15,702 nucleotides of DNA, from NCBI GenBank assembly GCA_026713745.1, contig JAPONU010000045.1, positions 1-15,702 on the forward strand, read 5' to 3'. Every line of letters begins with the position of its first letter. The first letter of the stretch is position 1. The translations under genes were made by a program, and so were the position numbers. Below are positions 7,133 to 13,619 of the stretch, in pieces. This DNA comes from a bacterium (lineage in GTDB: Bacteria > Actinomycetota > Acidimicrobiia > Acidimicrobiales > CATQHL01). The notes under the pieces are model-generated. The model ran no database searches. It was not told where the DNA came from and saw nothing but the letters and a program-made list of their open reading frames with translations.

Positions 7133-7183
7133 CCGGGTGATCGGTTCGGTCGGTTCCTTGGTGGACCGGCCGAACCGACCCGG
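7133..7183 (+). terminator. Long hairpin terminator after the lipoprotein gene
   Basis: Positions 7141-7156 pair with 7163-7178 to form a 16-bp stem with two G-U wobbles and a 6-nt loop. A 3-nt bulge (7138-7140) on the left arm joins it to a further 5-bp stem, CCGGG (7133-7137) with CCCGG (7179-7183). No T tract follows, as is common for terminators in GC-rich actinobacteria. It starts 30 nt after the stop and should end the lipoprotein transcript or reduce read-through into the catabolic genes, which would raise the ratio of binding protein to enzymes. Confidence 0.7.
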
Positions 7184-7266
7184 CATCCGGGGTCATCCGC
7201 CGTGCCCGTGCCCGACTGCTTGGACGTTATGAGACCCCGATCGCTCGACCGCCCTGCGACCCGCTG

Positions 7267-7670
7267 ATGCCCGCCGTCCGGCAGAGTTCCGAGGACGCCA
7301 AGAGATCCATGGGGCGGGCCGACTGGTCGTCATGGCCGACCTACGACGCAGCCGTCAGCGGTCTCGAGAACTTCTGGTACCCGGTGCTGTGGTCGAACGA
7401 GGTTCGGGACGCCCCGGTGGCCCGGCGCGTCTGCGGGCACGACATCATGCTGCAGCGCCAGCCGGACGGCAGCGTCGGCGCCCTGCGTTCCTGTTCTACG
7501 CCAAGTACCTCGCCGGGATCCGCTGGCTGTTCCACGGGCAGTTCTCGGCTCAGGACCACTGGATGGTGGCGGAGACCGACGCTCCGCCCGAGCGGCTCTA
7601 CCGGCCGGACATCTCGCTGATCGAATGGCGCCGACTCGTCGAGGAAATGGCGGGCGATGATCGGCCCTGA
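7267..7670 (+). pseudogene. Rieske-type ring-hydroxylating oxygenase remnant (internal deletion, frameshifted)
   Basis: Two pieces of one gene type lie in different frames. The first (from ATG 7267, to about 7485) contains ENFWYPVLWSNEV and ends in DGSVGAL, as at the N-terminus of Rieske oxygenase alpha subunits just before the cluster motif. The second (from about 7488, frame shifted, to 7670) reads FLFYAKYLAGIRWLFHGQ then QDHWMVAETDAPPERLYRPD and ends in WRRLVEEMAG, resembling the C-terminal tail of such oxygenases. The segment with the Rieske ligands (CxH and CxxH) and the mononuclear iron site is absent. About 135 codons remain of an expected 350-440. A non-functional relic with one internal deletion is the best reading. 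It overlaps the next gene start by 14 nt, so the intact gene was once the head of this operon. Family recognition is by motif memory only. Confidence 0.6.
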
Positions 7671-8535
7671 GCCCCCTGGGCGGGCCGTCGACGCCGGCGG
7701 CGTGGAGTACCACGTGATCACGCTCGGCGACGCCGGACCCCCGACGGTGTTCCTCCACGGCGGCGGCCCCGGCTGCACGGCGTGGACGGACTTCGGAGCC
7801 GTGGCGCCGCTGTTCGCCGCTGACCGCACCTGCCACCTGGTCGACCTGCTGCAATACGGCAAGTCCGAGAAGTGCACCATCGGTGGGCCGATGTGGGACT
7901 TCCACGCCCGCACCATCGCGGGCCTGCTGGAGTCGCTCGAGGTCCCCCGGGCCGACTTCGTGTGCAACTCCTGGGGCGGATCGATCGCCCTGAACCTCGC
8001 CGCAAAGTACCCGAGCCGGGTGCGCTCGCTCGTGGTGACGGGATCGATGCCGATCTTCCGCGGGCCGCTTGCGCCACTGCCCGAGGGCGGGCGTCGGGGC
8101 CGGAGAGCCCGTGACGCCTACTTCGGTGGAGAAGGTCCCACGAAGGCCAAGATGCGCGCCCTGATGGCCGCCCTCGAGTGGTACGACGCCGGCGCCGTTC
8201 CAGAAGAAACAGTGACGCTCCGCTACGAGCAGTCGGTCGACCCCGGCGAGATGAGCCTCGCGGCGCGTAGCGACAGTCCCCGAGGCGACTGGCAGGACCT
8301 CACCGCCGAACTCGGGCTCATCCGCTGCCCGGTCCTGTTCGCCTGGGGCATGTACGACGACTTCCTCACGCCGGACTACCCGCTGATGCTCGCCAGCATG
8401 ATCGAGCACGGGCAGCTCTACGTGATGGACAAGACCTCGCACCACCTGCAGGAGGAGCGTCCGCAGCACTTCCACTCGATGGTCACCGGGTTCCTGAACC
8501 AGTCCGACCGGCCCGGGGTCACCGACGCCTCATGA
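7657..8535 (+). CDS. Alpha/beta hydrolase, MhpC/BphD-type C-C bond hydrolase
   Basis: A 292-residue protein of the usual length for meta-cleavage-product hydrolases. It carries the oxyanion-hole loop LHGGGPG (33-39), the nucleophile elbow NSWGGS with Ser105, an acid in WGMYDD (Asp234 or Asp235) and His262 in SHHLQEERP, where the family has GHWxQxE. These enzymes hydrolyse the C-C bond of vinylogous 1,5-diketones formed by extradiol ring cleavage. The gene begins inside the tail of the broken oxygenase remnant and is the first intact gene of the catabolic cassette. The triad is complete, so it is probably active. The substrate could differ from that of the hydrolase at 10973; ester hydrolysis is an alternative. 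Confidence 0.82.
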   Translation: MIGPEPPGRAVDAGGVEYHVITLGDAGPPTVFLHGGGPGCTAWTDFGAVAPLFAADRTCHLVDLLQYGKSEKCTIGGPMWDFHARTIAGLLESLEVPRADFVCNSWGGSIALNLAAKYPSRVRSLVVTGSMPIFRGPLAPLPEGGRRGRRARDAYFGGEGPTKAKMRALMAALEWYDAGAVPEETVTLRYEQSVDPGEMSLAARSDSPRGDWQDLTAELGLIRCPVLFAWGMYDDFLTPDYPLMLASMIEHGQLYVMDKTSHHLQEERPQHFHSMVTGFLNQSDRPGVTDAS

Positions 8536-8697
8536 GCGCGGCCAGCGGGTTCCAGAGGCGGTGCACGCCGGCCGGACGCGCTCCGGCCACAGGGTGCGGG
8601 CCGTGAGGATCATCTCCTGGATCAAGCGCGCCCTTGTGCGCCTGCTCACCAGGACCACCGGCACCTGGGTCGGCTCGGTCCCCCAGTCCCCGAAGCG
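8536..8697. other. Unassigned 162-bp spacer in the catabolic cassette
   Basis: The only sizeable gap inside an otherwise overlapping gene series. A short plus-strand frame from GTG 8603 to 8701 (32 codons, MRIISWIKRALVRLL near its start) overlaps the next ATG by 4 nt but resembles nothing I know. The minus strand is also open across it. No hairpin, promoter or repeat stands out. It may be a decayed gene end or a leader for the M20-like gene. Confidence 0.3.
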
Positions 8698-9960
8698 ATG
8701 AGCGCGCTGGAGGCGGCCCTCGCCGGCGTGTCCGCCTCGCGCCTGGCGGAACTCACCGGCATGCTCGTCAGCACCGCCTCGCCGACGGGGCGCGAGGGCG
8801 CCCTCGCGGTGCAGATCGCCGAGACGCTCGACGCCGCCGGCGCTCAGGCCCACGAGCAGTGGCTCGACGCCACCGCAGCCAATGCCTGGGGCACGCTCGG
8901 CTCTTCCCGGCGGGGGTCGTCGCTGCTGCTCTATTCGCCGATCGACACGATCACGTCGGGAGACGCCGCAGAGGACCGGGCGCTTGTGACCTCTCCGCTG
9001 CGGCCCGCCATGGAGCCGACGTTGGGTACCGAGCACGGATGGCTCGTCGGCCTCGGCGCTCACAATCCCAAGGGGCACGCCGCGTGCGTGCTGATGGCCA
9101 TCGAGGCGCTCGCCGCCGCAGGAGCCGATCTGCCTGGGCGGATCATCGCCGGATTCGGCTGTCTCGGGATGCCTGTCAATCGGCGCGCACCGGACCTGTT
9201 GGACGGGCACGGCGCAGGCTGTGCCGCGCTCATCGGCGCGGTCCGCCCCGACGCCGCGGTCATCGCCAAATCGGGTTGGTCGGTCTCCTGGAACGAGGTC
9301 GGCCTGGCCTGGTTCACCGTGCGCGTCGCGGGGACCCACACCTACGTCGGCAGCCGTCACCTGCTCGCCTACCGCAACGCCATCGCCGACGCCGCTGCGT
9401 TGATACTCGAGGTGGAGACCTGGATCGACGAGTGGGCCGAGACGCGGACCGACGAGTTCAATCGCCCGCAGGGCATCGTCGCCTCGGTCAACGGGGGCGA
9501 GGCCCGGGCAACGGCGTTCACCGCAGATGCCTGCGAGTTCACGGTCGACCTGCGCCTCCCGCCCGGTACCGACGCCGGCACCGCCGAGCGAACCCTCACC
9601 GGACGCATCGATCACTGGTCGGCCGCCACCGGCGCATCAGCCACAGTGACCCGGACGCTCGCCGTCGGTGGCACCTGCACCGACCCGTCCGAGCCGATCG
9701 TGCGGGCGGCGATCGCGGCCTGGGAAGCCGAGACCGGTCGCCCCCACCAGCCCCCGCGAGGCCTCTCAGGAGCGACAGACGCCAACATCCTCCGGCACAA
9801 CGGTGTGCCGACAGCGAGGATCGGCCTGCCCAAGGTGGCCGCACCGGGTGTCGATGTGGACTTCCAGTACGGCATGAACGCCGTTGACCCCGACGATCAG
9901 GTGGCGCTCTCGCGGCACCTCATCCGGACCACCTTCGAATATCTCGGGGGTGCCGGATGA
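8698..9960 (+). CDS. M20-family peptidase/deacetylase homologue with degenerate metal site
   Basis: A 420-residue protein with the two-domain layout of M20 amidohydrolases (acetylornithine deacetylase and relatives): LLLYSPIDTI (76-85), GLGAHNPKGHAA (118-129), the dimerisation region around GTHTYVG (212-218), and SGATDANILRHNGVPT (357-372) near the end. The canonical zinc ligands are largely replaced. GHxD is SPID (His to Pro81, Asp83 kept), the bridging Asp is Asn123, the EE pair is Cys155-Leu156, and the last His appears as Asn394. It may be a pseudoenzyme, a binding protein, or an enzyme with changed chemistry; metal-dependent amide hydrolysis is doubtful. It overlaps the dioxygenase gene by 4 nt, so it belongs to the same operon. 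The assignment rests on overall pattern. Confidence 0.72.
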   Translation: MSALEAALAGVSASRLAELTGMLVSTASPTGREGALAVQIAETLDAAGAQAHEQWLDATAANAWGTLGSSRRGSSLLLYSPIDTITSGDAAEDRALVTSPLRPAMEPTLGTEHGWLVGLGAHNPKGHAACVLMAIEALAAAGADLPGRIIAGFGCLGMPVNRRAPDLLDGHGAGCAALIGAVRPDAAVIAKSGWSVSWNEVGLAWFTVRVAGTHTYVGSRHLLAYRNAIADAAALILEVETWIDEWAETRTDEFNRPQGIVASVNGGEARATAFTADACEFTVDLRLPPGTDAGTAERTLTGRIDHWSAATGASATVTRTLAVGGTCTDPSEPIVRAAIAAWEAETGRPHQPPRGLSGATDANILRHNGVPTARIGLPKVAAPGVDVDFQYGMNAVDPDDQVALSRHLIRTTFEYLGGAG

Positions 9961-10976
9961 GCCGGGTGGTGCTGGGAGTCGGCGCGTCGCACACCACGCT
10001 GATGAACACACGCTGGCACGACGTGGAGCACCTCGGCCGCGCCCATCGCTTCCGCAACGCGCTCAGCCAGGCGCGCGGCCGACTCGAACAGGAATCCCCC
10101 GACCTCGTCCTGATCATCGGCTCCAACCATTTCCGCGGCATCGGCCTCGACTTGATGCCGGCCTTCACCGTCGGGGTCGGGGAGGTGATCGCGGCGGGCG
10201 AGCACGGCACCCCAACCGGCCCGCAACGCACGGATCCTGCCGCCGCTCTGGCGCTCTGCGAGGACCTCATCGAGAACGGATTGGACATGGCGTTCTCCGC
10301 CGAACTGCTCATTGACCACGGCATCAGCCACGCCATCCAGTACCTCGTGCCCACGAGCGTCCCCGTCGTGGCGATCGTCGTCAACTGCTTCGCGCCGCCA
10401 TTGCCGACCCCGGCGAGGACCTGCGCGTTCGGACAGGCACTCGGGGCCGCGGCCCGCCGGCTACCGGGTGACCGGAATGTGGCCGTGATCGGGACGGGCG
10501 GCCTGAGCCACGCCCTGCCGTTCCCCGACTGGGCCGCCCCGGAATCCGACGACGACCGGTTCCTCGTTGACTCGTGGCGCCACGGCAAAGCCGACTGGGC
10601 CGGGAACGAGGAACGCAGGCGCCGGATCATCCTCAGCGCGCCTCCCGCCATCAACACCGACTTCGACGCCGAGTTCCTCAACGCGGTGGCCGCGGGAGAA
10701 CACGCGGCGCTGGCACATCGTCTTGGTAACCGGGACCTCGTTGCCGCCGCGGGTAACGGCGGTAACGAAATCAGATCCTGGATCGCCATGTGCGCCGCGG
10801 TCGGCGCCACAGCGGGCGAGGTGCTCGCCTACTCGCCGATGCCCGAGTGGCTCACCGGTATGGCCGTGGCCACCGTCACTCCGGCAGATGCCGCGCCGAC
10901 GACGCATCCCGCGCCCCGATCAGGCCCGACCGGCCAACCACACCAGACCATCGACCCAACAGGAGAGCGACCATGA
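9957..10976 (+). CDS. mhpB: MhpB/LigB-type class III extradiol ring-cleavage dioxygenase
   Basis: A 339-residue protein close to 2,3-dihydroxyphenylpropionate 1,2-dioxygenase. It shows GASHTTL (His12) and SNHFRG (His58) plus GNEIRSW (Glu271) as the Fe(II) ligands, and the acid/base pair His121 in IDHG and His185 in GGLSHALPFP. Further family stretches are DLMPAFTVGVG (65-75), PMPEWLTG (294-301) and GTGGLSH. It inserts O2 next to a catechol hydroxyl and opens the ring. All key residues are present. ATG 9957 overlaps the upstream stop by 4 nt, and the next gene is an MhpC-like hydrolase, the order seen for mhpB-mhpC. The tail after about residue 305 is Pro/Thr-rich and lies beyond the usual end. 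The substrate may be another substituted catechol. Confidence 0.93.
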   Translation: MSRVVLGVGASHTTLMNTRWHDVEHLGRAHRFRNALSQARGRLEQESPDLVLIIGSNHFRGIGLDLMPAFTVGVGEVIAAGEHGTPTGPQRTDPAAALALCEDLIENGLDMAFSAELLIDHGISHAIQYLVPTSVPVVAIVVNCFAPPLPTPARTCAFGQALGAAARRLPGDRNVAVIGTGGLSHALPFPDWAAPESDDDRFLVDSWRHGKADWAGNEERRRRIILSAPPAINTDFDAEFLNAVAAGEHAALAHRLGNRDLVAAAGNGGNEIRSWIAMCAAVGATAGEVLAYSPMPEWLTGMAVATVTPADAAPTTHPAPRSGPTGQPHQTIDPTGERP

Positions 10977-11827
10977 CGATCTGGACCGACCTCACCGGCA
11001 TCGACTTCGAGGTGCGAACCGTCGAGGCCGCCGGCGTGCCGACCAGGGCGCTGATCGCAGGCGTTGGCCCCGACGTGGTGTTCCTCCACGGAACCAGCGG
11101 CCACCTCGAGGCCTTCTCACGGAACTTCGTCCCCCACGTCGCGGCCGGCCTGCGCTGCCACGCCATCGACGCCCTGGGTCACGGGTACACCGGCAAGCCC
11201 GACTACCCCTATGAGATTCCCCGCTACGTCGACCACCTCGTCGGCTACCTCGACGCAATGGGCATCGACCGCGCCAACCTCGTGGGCGAGTCGCTGGGAG
11301 GATGGACCGCCGGATGGCTGGCCAGCGAGCGACCCGAGCGGGTCCGCACCCTGCAACTGGTCGCCGCCGGCGGCACCAAGGCAAATCCCGAGGTGATGGC
11401 GCGCATCAAGTCAACGACAACCAGGGCTGCACTCACCGACGACATCGCCCTCACCCGTGATCGCCTGCACCTCCTGATGTACGACGGCGAGCGCGATGTT
11501 TCCGAGGAACTCACCGAGATCCGCTACCGCATCTACCACCAGCCCGAGTTCCAGGCGAACCTCCACAACCTGCTGTGCCTGCAGGAGATGGAGATCAGGC
11601 AGCGCAACCTCATGCGGCCCGAACGACTGCAGCGCATCACCGCGCCGACGTTGATCATCTGGGGCAGCCAGAACCCCTTCGGCGACGTGCCCGAGGCCCG
11701 GGCCATGCAGGAGAACGTGTCGGGGTCGGAGTTGCGGATCTTCAACAACTGCGGGCACTGGCCCCAGCACGAGCACGCGGACGAGTTCAACCCGCTCAGC
11801 ATCGACTTCATCACGTCGCACCAGTGA
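10973..11827 (+). CDS. Alpha/beta hydrolase, MhpC-like ring-fission product hydrolase
   Basis: A 284-residue protein, like MhpC in length. It has HGTSGH (39-44), GESLGG with Ser107, and a C-terminal region NCGHWPQHEHADEFN (259-273) with His262 that is very like MhpC. The acidic position, Asp in most family members, reads SQNPFGD: Asn234 stands where Asp is expected, and Asp238 a few residues later might take over. It should hydrolyse the product of the dioxygenase encoded just upstream, giving a carboxylic acid and a dienoate. The start is supported by AGGAG (10961-10965) and by the 4-nt overlap with mhpB; a longer in-frame start at 10790 would overlap mhpB widely. Its stop overlaps the next GTG start. 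Confidence 0.88.
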   Translation: MTIWTDLTGIDFEVRTVEAAGVPTRALIAGVGPDVVFLHGTSGHLEAFSRNFVPHVAAGLRCHAIDALGHGYTGKPDYPYEIPRYVDHLVGYLDAMGIDRANLVGESLGGWTAGWLASERPERVRTLQLVAAGGTKANPEVMARIKSTTTRAALTDDIALTRDRLHLLMYDGERDVSEELTEIRYRIYHQPEFQANLHNLLCLQEMEIRQRNLMRPERLQRITAPTLIIWGSQNPFGDVPEARAMQENVSGSELRIFNNCGHWPQHEHADEFNPLSIDFITSHQ

Positions 11828-12705
11828 CCGGCCCCGCACCAACCGGCCGGGTCGGCTCGCCGCCGGCCACGCCTCGCGACGTCGACGCCGCGGCGCCGGC
11901 AGCCCGCGCCCGCCGACGCTACGTGGACGGCCCTTCGGGGCAGATCCACGTCGCCGAGGCCGGCAACGGCCCGAGCGTCCTCTTGCTGCATCAGACGCCG
12001 CGCAGCTGGGATGAGTTCGAAGAGGTAATGACGATCCTGGCGGATCGCCTCCACCTCCTGGCGATCGACCTGCCGGGCATGGGGGCCTCGGACCAGCATC
12101 CGGCCGGTCCATCCATCGAGAACTATGCGTCGGCCGCCGCAGCCGTGATCGAGCAGGCGGCGGTCGGCCCCGTCACCGTCTGTGGGCACCACACGGGCGG
12201 CGTCGTCGCGGTGGAGCTCGCTGCCCGCCGTCGGGACCTCGTCAAGGGCCTCGTTCTGTCGTCCACGCCGTGGATCGACGGCGAGGAGCGAGTTCGGCGC
12301 GCCCCGAAGGTCCCGATCGACTCCATGGAACTGCAACGCGACGGATCGCATCTCCTGAAGTTGTGGGAGCAGCGGGCCCCCTTGTACGGCGGGTGTACCG
12401 ACCAGTTGACCCGCTTCGTGCGGGACGCGCTGCGCACGGCCGACCCGGCCGAGGGTCACCGCGCCGTCGGCCGCTACACGATGGAGCAGGCGGCGGCCCA
12501 CCTCCGCTGCCCCGTCACCGTCGTCGAACACGCCGACGATCCGTTCGCACGCGTCCACACCCGGACGCTGGTCGAGCGTCTCGGTGCGGGCCACGTCGAG
12601 GTGATTGCAGGCGGCAGGGTGCCACTCGAGGCAACGGCGGTGGAGTTCGCGGCGGTGCTGCTCGCAGCGGTCGAACGCCACGAGCACGCCCGTCCCCTCC
12701 GTTGA
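11824..12705 (+). CDS. Alpha/beta-hydrolase-fold protein lacking the catalytic Ser and His
   Basis: From GTG 11824, which overlaps the previous stop as GTGA, the protein has 293 residues. The fold is recognisable: LLLHQTPRSWDEF (53-65), AIDLPGMGASD (80-90), GHHTGGVVAVELA (121-133) and VEHADDPFARVH (234-245). In the nucleophile elbow the Ser of GxSxG is His123 (G-H-H-T-G), and at the usual catalytic His the sequence reads AGGRVPLE (Gly264). Only the acidic loop remains normal. HTG-type elbows do occur in some uncharacterised alpha/beta-fold proteins, so this is probably a real subfamily and not decay. The N-terminal 30 residues are Pro/Ala/Arg-rich. Possible roles are lyase, isomerase or decarboxylase chemistry, or a binding protein; none is shown. 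The last gene before the transporter. Confidence 0.75.
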   Translation: MTGPAPTGRVGSPPATPRDVDAAAPAARARRRYVDGPSGQIHVAEAGNGPSVLLLHQTPRSWDEFEEVMTILADRLHLLAIDLPGMGASDQHPAGPSIENYASAAAAVIEQAAVGPVTVCGHHTGGVVAVELAARRRDLVKGLVLSSTPWIDGEERVRRAPKVPIDSMELQRDGSHLLKLWEQRAPLYGGCTDQLTRFVRDALRTADPAEGHRAVGRYTMEQAAAHLRCPVTVVEHADDPFARVHTRTLVERLGAGHVEVIAGGRVPLEATAVEFAAVLLAAVERHEHARPLR

Positions 12706-12735
12706 CGATCGATGGCCATCATGCCAACATGTCAA
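12702..12735. promoter_or_regulatory. Short dyads in front of the permease gene
   Basis: The 23-nt gap holds a perfect 10-bp palindrome, GATGGCCATC (12711-12720). It is flanked by TTGAC (12702-12706) and its complement GTCAA (12731-12735), the second arm lying in the first codons of the permease gene. No Shine-Dalgarno site is visible, so translation may be coupled to the upstream gene or start poorly. The TTGAC arms echo the TGTTGACA motif at 3675 and 5640, but the match is short and could be chance. Confidence 0.25.
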
Positions 12736-13619
12736 GAACTACTGATACGACGTGGAGGCGCCGGCTGAACGCACTCACACTCGAGCTTCTGAACGGCCTG
12801 AGTCTCTTCGCGACCCTGGCCATCGTGGCGCTCGGGCTCGGCATCACCTTCGGCCTGATGGGCGTCATCAACCTGGCTCACGGGGAGTTCATCATGGTTG
12901 GCGCCTACGTGGCGTTCGTGGTGCACGAGGCCGGCTGGAGCCACTGGGTTTCCGTTCCGCTCGCGGCGGGGGTGCTGTTCGTCCTGGGCGCGGTGATCGA
13001 GGTTCTCTTGATCCGCCGCATTTACAGGAAGCCCGAACTCACCATCCTCGCAACGTTCGGCTTGTCGATCGTGCTCCGCCAGCTCGCCGAACTCGTCTTC
13101 TCGAAGGACTTCCAGAGCGCGCCGAACCCGGTACCCGGCGCCACTGAAGCGCTGGGCGTGCTGTTCCCCACATACAGGTACATCCTCGTCGCCGTCGCGC
13201 TCGGGACCGTGGTCATGACGCTGCTCGGTTTCACGCGCTCCAAGTTCGGGCTGGTCGTGCGGGCGATCGTCGCCGACCGTGACCTGGCGGAGTCGGCCGG
13301 CATACGCACCGGCGTCACGAACGTGCTGGCGTTCGGTCTCGGCGCCGCGTCGGCGGGAGTGGCCGGAGCGCTCGTGGCGCCACTCGGCGCGGTTGAGCCA
13401 AACCTGGGGCTGTCCTACCTCCCAAGCGCGTTCCTCGTCGTGATAGTTGGCGGGTTCAGCCGGCTCTGGGGCGTCCTGGTGGGTGCCTTGGTGGTCGCGG
13501 TCGTGCAGACCACGCTCATCCACTACTACGACGCCGTCTGGGCGCTCATCGCGTCGCTGGTTCTGGCGGTCGTAATGCTCCAGATGCGCCGCTCCTCGGT
13601 CGCCGGAGCGACCGCATGA
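12729..13619 (+). CDS. ABC transporter permease, LivH/UrtB family
   Basis: A 296-residue integral membrane protein with about eight hydrophobic segments. The family signature GLMGVINLAHGEFIMVGAY (42-60) is typical of the UrtB/FmdE branch, and RAIVADRDLAESAGIRTG (178-195) is the cytoplasmic coupling loop that contacts the ATPase. The segment AFGLGAASAGVAGALVAPLG (201-220) is also a LivH/UrtB hallmark. It forms half of the membrane channel. ATG 12729 is the only in-frame Met before the first membrane segment, although no Shine-Dalgarno site precedes it. Its stop overlaps the next ATG by 4 nt. It starts only 23 nt after the catabolic cassette, which suggests cotranscription with the ring-cleavage genes. 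Confidence 0.92.
   Translation: MSRTTDTTWRRRLNALTLELLNGLSLFATLAIVALGLGITFGLMGVINLAHGEFIMVGAYVAFVVHEAGWSHWVSVPLAAGVLFVLGAVIEVLLIRRIYRKPELTILATFGLSIVLRQLAELVFSKDFQSAPNPVPGATEALGVLFPTYRYILVAVALGTVVMTLLGFTRSKFGLVVRAIVADRDLAESAGIRTGVTNVLAFGLGAASAGVAGALVAPLGAVEPNLGLSYLPSAFLVVIVGGFSRLWGVLVGALVVAVVQTTLIHYYDAVWALIASLVLAVVMLQMRRSSVAGATA

Noticed and set aside
7220..7232. Promoter candidate TTGGAC followed by GTTATGA before the catabolic cassette
   Set aside because: The two elements are far too close to act as -35 and -10 boxes, and no properly spaced partner was found.
7330..8475. 381-codon minus-strand frame opposite the first hydrolase
   Set aside because: The plus strand encodes a complete alpha/beta hydrolase; the minus translation is low complexity with no recognisable domain.
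8530..9615. 361-codon minus-strand frame across the spacer and M20-like gene
   Set aside because: Most of it is a shadow of the M20-like gene. The part over the spacer looks slightly protein-like but I could not tie it to any family.
12732..13523. Minus-strand frame opposite the permease
   Set aside because: Charged, His/Glu/Arg-rich translation as expected opposite a hydrophobic membrane protein.
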